A stretch of DNA of 7,667 bases from Coriobacteriaceae bacterium (GTDB lineage Bacteria > Actinomycetota > Coriobacteriia > Anaerosomatales > D1FN1-002), in contig PNNM01000050.1 of NCBI GenBank assembly GCA_013824215.1, forward strand, positions 1-7,667, read 5' to 3'. The notes beneath the pieces are model-generated. The model was not told the origin of the DNA. It did no database searches and saw only the letters and a program-made list of their open reading frames with translations. Within the stretch, counting starts at the first letter, position 1; every line of letters begins with the position of its first letter. This document shows positions 5,266-7,667 of this stretch, piece after piece. The translations under genes and the position numbers were made by a program.

Positions 5266-7149
5266 TCACGGGGTGATCAGCCCGGATGAGACGATGCCGA
5301 GGTAGACCGCGCCGACACCGAAGGCGTAGGCGATGACCACGTAGGCCACCGCCGCGAAGGCCATGCTCACGAGCGAGAGCGCTGTGGACGAGACCTGACG
5401 GCCCCGAGCGCTGAGACTCAGCGCCGCATCGGCCAGCACGCTGCCGAAGACCACTGTGGCGAGCACGGAGGCGCCGGTCGCGACGCCGAGCGTGAGGCCG
5501 AGACCGGGGTCGAGCCCCCCCAGCAGGTAGCCGACGACGCCGGCGAACACGCCGGCGACCGCCCCCACCGCGAAGCCGACGAGGCCCTCGGTCAGCAGGC
5601 GTGTCCCGATCCGGGGCCGCTCGTCCTCGTCGCCCTCGATGATCTCGGCGACCGCGCGGGACGACGCCTCCTCGGCGGTGCGCAGCAGGACAGGCATGAG
5701 CAGCGCGGCGAACACCGCGACTTGGAGCCCGAACTCGTCGAGGAGCACCGGAGCGGTCCCTATCGCTGCCGCGTCGGCGAGGCCGAGCACCGCGCCGAGC
5801 GCCGCGCCCCAGACCGCCACCCAGATGCTGCGACGCCAGATGCGGCCCCACAGCGACGCGACCGGCCCGCGCTCCTTGGCCGAGCCGGTGGCGATCGCGA
5901 GGTCCTCCTCGGCCTCCTCTTCGAGGACGTCGAGGGCGTCGTCGACGGTGACGATGCCGAGCACCCGGCCGCGCTCGTCCACGACCGGCAGCGCGAGCAG
6001 GTCGTACTTGGCCATCATCTCGGCGACGTCCTCCTGGTCGTCGTCCGGGTCGACCATGAACAGGTCGCGCTCGGCGATGTCGCTCACGGCCGTCTCCGGA
6101 GCGCTGACGATCAGGTCGCGCAGCGACAGCACGCCGGTGAGGCGTCCGTCGTCGTCGGTCACGTACACGTAGTAGATGGACTCGTTCTCGGCGGCATCCT
6201 TGCGCAGGTGATCGATGACCGCGCCGACCGTCATGCCCTCGGTGACCTTGGTGACCTCGGGGGTCATGATGCCGCCGGCCGTCTTCTCCTTGTAGCCGAG
6301 CAGCTTGCGCACCTCGCGCGCCTCCGAGACGCCCATGAGGCGCAGGAGCGCCTCGGCCTTGTCGTAGGGGAGGTCGCCGATGATGTCGGCGGCGTCGTCC
6401 GGGTCCATGATCTCGAGGATGTCCGAGGCGCGCGCCTCGCCGAGGTCGTCGATGACGTCGGCCTGCAGCTCGTCCTCCAGCTCCGAGATCGCCTCGGCCG
6501 CGGCGGCGTTGTCGAGGTGCTCGAAGACCATGGCGCGCTGTGCCGGGCCGAGCTGCTCGAGGACGTCGGCGATGTCGGCTGGGTGCAGCTCGTGGAGGCG
6601 CTTGTGCGTCACCGACAGGCGGACGTGCGACAGGTCGCGGTCGAGCAGGTCCATGTAGTTCCACGCGATGATGTTCTCGGGCAGGCCGTCGGGGCGGCCC
6701 ACGAGGCGGGCCAGCAGGTCGACGGTGCGCTCGAGCGCCGGGGAGATGCCGCGCAGGATGCCGCGCGCGCCGACCTCGGCGCCGAGCAGACGGAGCTGAT
6801 TGCGGGACTCGGAGAGCTTCAGGTCGTTGACGCGCACGACCTTCATGCCCTGGGTGTCGACGATCTGCTTGTTGAGCAGGTCGCGGGAGAGCAGCACCTC
6901 CGTGGGCTGGAGGTAGGAGAAACGGATGTCGGCGGCCGGCACGGTGAGTGCGACGTGGTCGCCGTCGAACTCGGCGACGTACTTGCGCCAGGACAGCATG
7001 AACGGCGTCTTGTCGGGCCCGACGAACGCGAGCGACGTGACGCGCGGGAAGATCTCGCCCGTGGCGATGGCGATGTCGTGGATGGTGCCGATGGTCTCGC
7101 CCGCGGCGTCGACCACCGGCCTACCCAGCATCCGGGTCAGGTAGATCAT
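5266..7149 (-). CDS. MgtE-related protein: two PRC-barrels, MgtE N-domain, CBS pair and degenerate membrane domain
   Basis: The protein is 627 residues; bacterial MgtE is usually about 450. In order: PRC-barrel 1 (about 1-78, R-M-L-G-R-P-V-V), PRC-barrel 2 (84-150), the MgtE N-terminal superhelical domain (about 180-290, L-H-E-L-H-P-A-D-I-A-D-V-L and M-D-P-D-D-A-A-D-I-I), and two CBS domains (about 294-350, I-M-T-P-E-V, and 358-415, L-A-L-P-V-V-D-E-R-G). Then come about five membrane helices (441-461, 473-491, 520-545, 550-576, 586-612). In MgtE the N and CBS domains bind cytosolic Mg2+ and close the pore when Mg2+ is plentiful. Here the membrane part lacks the usual G-G-N-x-G-x-Q stretch (R490-T-A-E-E-A-S-S sits there), and the pore aspartate (D432 in Thermus MgtE) aligns roughly with S595. 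It may therefore be a sensor or partner rather than a channel. ATG 7149 is chosen for GGAGG 8 nt upstream; an in-frame TTG at 7170 lacks this. First gene behind the M-box. Confidence 0.9.
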   Translation of the reverse strand: MIYLTRMLGRPVVDAAGETIGTIHDIAIATGEIFPRVTSLAFVGPDKTPFMLSWRKYVAEFDGDHVALTVPAADIRFSYLQPTEVLLSRDLLNKQIVDTQGMKVVRVNDLKLSESRNQLRLLGAEVGARGILRGISPALERTVDLLARLVGRPDGLPENIIAWNYMDLLDRDLSHVRLSVTHKRLHELHPADIADVLEQLGPAQRAMVFEHLDNAAAAEAISELEDELQADVIDDLGEARASDILEIMDPDDAADIIGDLPYDKAEALLRLMGVSEAREVRKLLGYKEKTAGGIMTPEVTKVTEGMTVGAVIDHLRKDAAENESIYYVYVTDDDGRLTGVLSLRDLIVSAPETAVSDIAERDLFMVDPDDDQEDVAEMMAKYDLLALPVVDERGRVLGIVTVDDALDVLEEEAEEDLAIATGSAKERGPVASLWGRIWRRSIWVAVWGAALGAVLGLADAAAIGTAPVLLDEFGLQVAVFAALLMPVLLRTAEEASSRAVAEIIEGDEDERPRIGTRLLTEGLVGFAVGAVAGVFAGVVGYLLGGLDPGLGLTLGVATGASVLATVVFGSVLADAALSLSARGRQVSSTALSLVSMAFAAVAYVVIAYAFGVGAVYLGIVSSGLITP

Positions 7150-7160
7150 GTCTGCTCCCT

Positions 7161-7208
7161 CCCTTCGCAACCGGGGCGGCCGCGCGCGACGGCGGCACCC
7201 GCGAAGGG
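7161..7208 (-). promoter_or_regulatory. Inverted repeat reaching into the ribosome-binding site of the MgtE-like gene
   Basis: CCCTTCGC (7208-7201 on the - strand) is perfectly complementary to GCGAAGGG (7168-7161). The second arm shares its last bases with the Shine-Dalgarno sequence GGAGG (7162-7158), 8 nt before the ATG. If folded, the 32-nt loop hairpin would partly hide the ribosome site and could lower translation. The repeat is seen directly; a regulatory role is inference. Confidence 0.4.
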
Positions 7209-7214
7209 CGTGTT

Positions 7215-7234
7215 CTCGGGCCCCGGCGCCCGAG
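7215..7234 (-). repeat. Short leader hairpin (7-bp stem)
   Basis: CTCGGGC (7234-7228) pairs perfectly with GCCCGAG (7221-7215) around a 6-nt loop, in the leader between riboswitch and gene. No T tract follows, so it is not a terminator by itself. Confidence 0.4.
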
Positions 7235-7250
7235 TGGTGATCGGGAGCCG

Positions 7251-7283
7251 GGACCTACGGACTCGGAGGTCTCACGTAGGTCC
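7251..7283 (-). repeat. Nine-base perfect inverted repeat in the leader
   Basis: GGACCTACG (7283-7275) and CGTAGGTCC (7259-7251) are exact reverse complements separated by 15 nt. The loop itself contains a GAC/GTC pair that could extend the stem. It lies downstream of the riboswitch terminator and upstream of the start codon. It could be an RNA hairpin in the 5' leader or a protein-binding operator. There is no T tract. Confidence 0.5.
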
Positions 7284-7318
7284 TTCATCTCTCGGCGACA
7301 TGTCTGACGGCACGAAGA

Positions 7319-7346
7319 AGCCCTCGACCGGGTGCGGACGAGGGCT
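7319..7346 (-). terminator. Riboswitch-controlled intrinsic terminator
   Basis: On the - strand AGCCCTCG (7346-7339) pairs perfectly with CGAGGGCT (7326-7319) around a 12-nt loop. The tail TCTTCGTG is only moderately T-rich. The 5' arm is also complementary to a segment at the 3' edge of the M-box, so the hairpin can form only when that segment is held elsewhere. This is the standard layout of a transcriptional OFF switch at high Mg2+. Confidence 0.7.
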
Positions 7347-7422
7347 GCGGGCACGGGCGCATACGCCCATGCGTGCCGGCGCGACGGTGTCGCGCACCGG
7401 GATGCAGTCCCGCTCCCTCGTC
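7337..7422 (-). promoter_or_regulatory. Antiterminator stem of the M-box expression platform
   Basis: GACGAGGG (7422-7415) is an exact complement of CCCTCGTC (7344-7337). The first four bases are shared with the 3' strand of the proposed riboswitch P1 helix (7426-7419), and the second arm covers most of the terminator's 5' arm. The three pairings are thus mutually exclusive. The region enclosed is itself strongly structured: CGGGA/TCCCG, GCGCGA/TCGCGC, and GGCAC/GTGCC around GGGCG/CGCCC, which would bring the two arms close together. Confidence 0.6.
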
Positions 7423-7577
7423 TTGGTTTAGGCACTGTCCGACGTAGTGCCGCGCTCAAGCGCGCGACCAGCCACCTTAGCCTTCGCCTTAAGCCGGCGA
7501 GGGCTGTTCTACCCATTGGCGTCTCTCGACATTTCCGGGCAGTGGCCTGTGTTCGGACAGGAGCCGCACCCAACGGA
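7418..7577 (-). promoter_or_regulatory. M-box (ykoK) Mg2+-sensing riboswitch aptamer
   Basis: The - strand reads closely along the M-box consensus: GGCTCCTGT and ACAGGCCACTGCCC, then GTCGAGAGACGCCAATGGGT and AGAACAG, and at the 3' end CAGTGCCTAAA. Helices can be traced: CCTGT (7561-7557) with ACAGG (7550-7546); CTG/CAG and CCC/GGG enclosing a GTC-GAGA-GAC hairpin (7530-7521); a 9-bp stem with one mismatch (7504-7496 with 7488-7480); CGCGC-TTGA-GCGCG (7464-7451); and a closing P1 (7575-7570 with 7426-7419, two bases bulged). M-boxes bind several Mg2+ ions and switch off Mg2+ uptake genes when cellular Mg2+ is high. It lies between a strong promoter and an MgtE-like gene, as in Bacillus mgtE. 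Exact ends are approximate. Confidence 0.95.
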
Positions 7578-7599
7578 TCGGGTTGCTCGTGCTGTCAAC

Positions 7600-7616
7600 G
7601 CCCGTGCATGACGGGC
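7600..7616 (-). other. Hairpin at the start of the predicted transcript
   Basis: GCCCGT (7616-7611) and ACGGGC (7605-7600) form a 6-bp stem with a 5-nt loop, starting within a base or two of the predicted transcription start. A 5'-terminal stem of this kind can stabilise a leader RNA. It is outside the M-box core. Confidence 0.35.
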
Positions 7617-7623
7617 ACGTGAG

Positions 7624-7652
7624 ATTGTATTCGTGCGGCGTGCGCAGGGCAA
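7624..7652 (-). promoter_or_regulatory. Sigma70-type promoter of the Mg2+ operon
   Basis: TTGCCC (7652-7647) and TACAAT (7629-7624) are separated by exactly 17 bp. The -10 differs from consensus at one base, and the -35 keeps the key TTG. Transcription would start near 7617, about 40 nt before the M-box core, giving a leader of roughly 470 nt to the ATG at 7149. In a GC-rich window the A/T-rich -10 stands out. Confidence 0.75.
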
Positions 7653-7667
7653 CCTCAGGGCCGTCAC

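Noticed and set aside
7121..7288. Possible small leader peptide from ATG at 7288 on the - strand
   Set aside because: No ribosome site at usable spacing, Arg/Pro/Ser-rich product, and it runs out of frame into the MgtE-like gene.
7271..7301. Nine-codon open frame ATG to TGA in the leader (- strand)
   Set aside because: No Shine-Dalgarno sequence; no run of regulatory codons that would suggest attenuation by translation.
5722..7431. Long open frame on the + strand opposite the MgtE-like gene (569 codons)
   Set aside because: It is antisense to a clearly recognised gene and its riboswitch leader, and its translation is a His/Asp/Val-rich composition typical of shadow frames in GC-rich DNA.
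7593..7598. Perfect TTGACA on the - strand inside the leader
   Set aside because: No acceptable -10 sequence lies 16-18 bp downstream, and it sits after the better TTGCCC/TACAAT promoter and just before the M-box, so I treat it as leader sequence.
1..7667. Mobile elements, CRISPR arrays, tRNA and rRNA genes
   Set aside because: I saw no transposase or integrase, no regularly spaced repeats, and no tRNA- or rRNA-like sequence on either strand.

Overview
The window is strongly GC-rich, with tightly packed genes, GTG starts and GTGA stop/start overlaps. This suggests a high-GC Actinomycetota-type bacterium. A Coriobacteriia-like origin is possible, because the NRAMP-type transporter resembles what I recall of the Eggerthella lenta magnesium transporter, but I cannot fix the taxon from sequence alone.

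Left half, + strand (1-3318): the C-terminal tail of a truncated gene, then a tight four-gene run. The genes are a tandem PRC-barrel protein with an alanine-rich tail, a GNAT-family acetyltransferase, a YbaK/EbsC-type aminoacyl-tRNA deacylase-like protein, and a membrane-anchored NodB-type polysaccharide deacetylase. The region of the last protein between membrane anchor and catalytic domain looks like a DUF348-like segment followed by a G5 domain. Gaps are 8 bp, 6 bp and a 4-bp overlap, so this is probably one transcript.

Middle (3319-3405): a short convergent intergenic region with GC-rich dyad symmetry, possibly a bidirectional terminator.

Right half, - strand (3406-7667): a three-gene operon read leftwards from a good sigma70-type promoter (TTGCCC, 17 bp, TACAAT) near the right edge. 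Its predicted leader is about 470 nt and begins with a clear M-box (ykoK) Mg2+ riboswitch. Next come mutually exclusive antiterminator and terminator stems, then three more inverted repeats, the last reaching into the Shine-Dalgarno sequence. The genes are a PRC-PRC-MgtE_N-CBS-CBS-membrane protein related to MgtE but lacking the usual pore signatures, an NRAMP/SLC11-type transporter with an altered metal site (D-A-G-G and A-P-W in place of D-P-G-N and M-P-H), and 5-formyltetrahydrofolate cyclo-ligase.

Main hypothesis: the Mg2+-sensing riboswitch controls a Mg2+ uptake unit. The NRAMP-like protein would be the actual Mg2+ carrier (NRMT-like), and the degenerate MgtE-like protein would be its Mg2+-sensing partner rather than a stand-alone channel. 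The riboswitch and gene families are read directly from the sequence; the partnership is inference.
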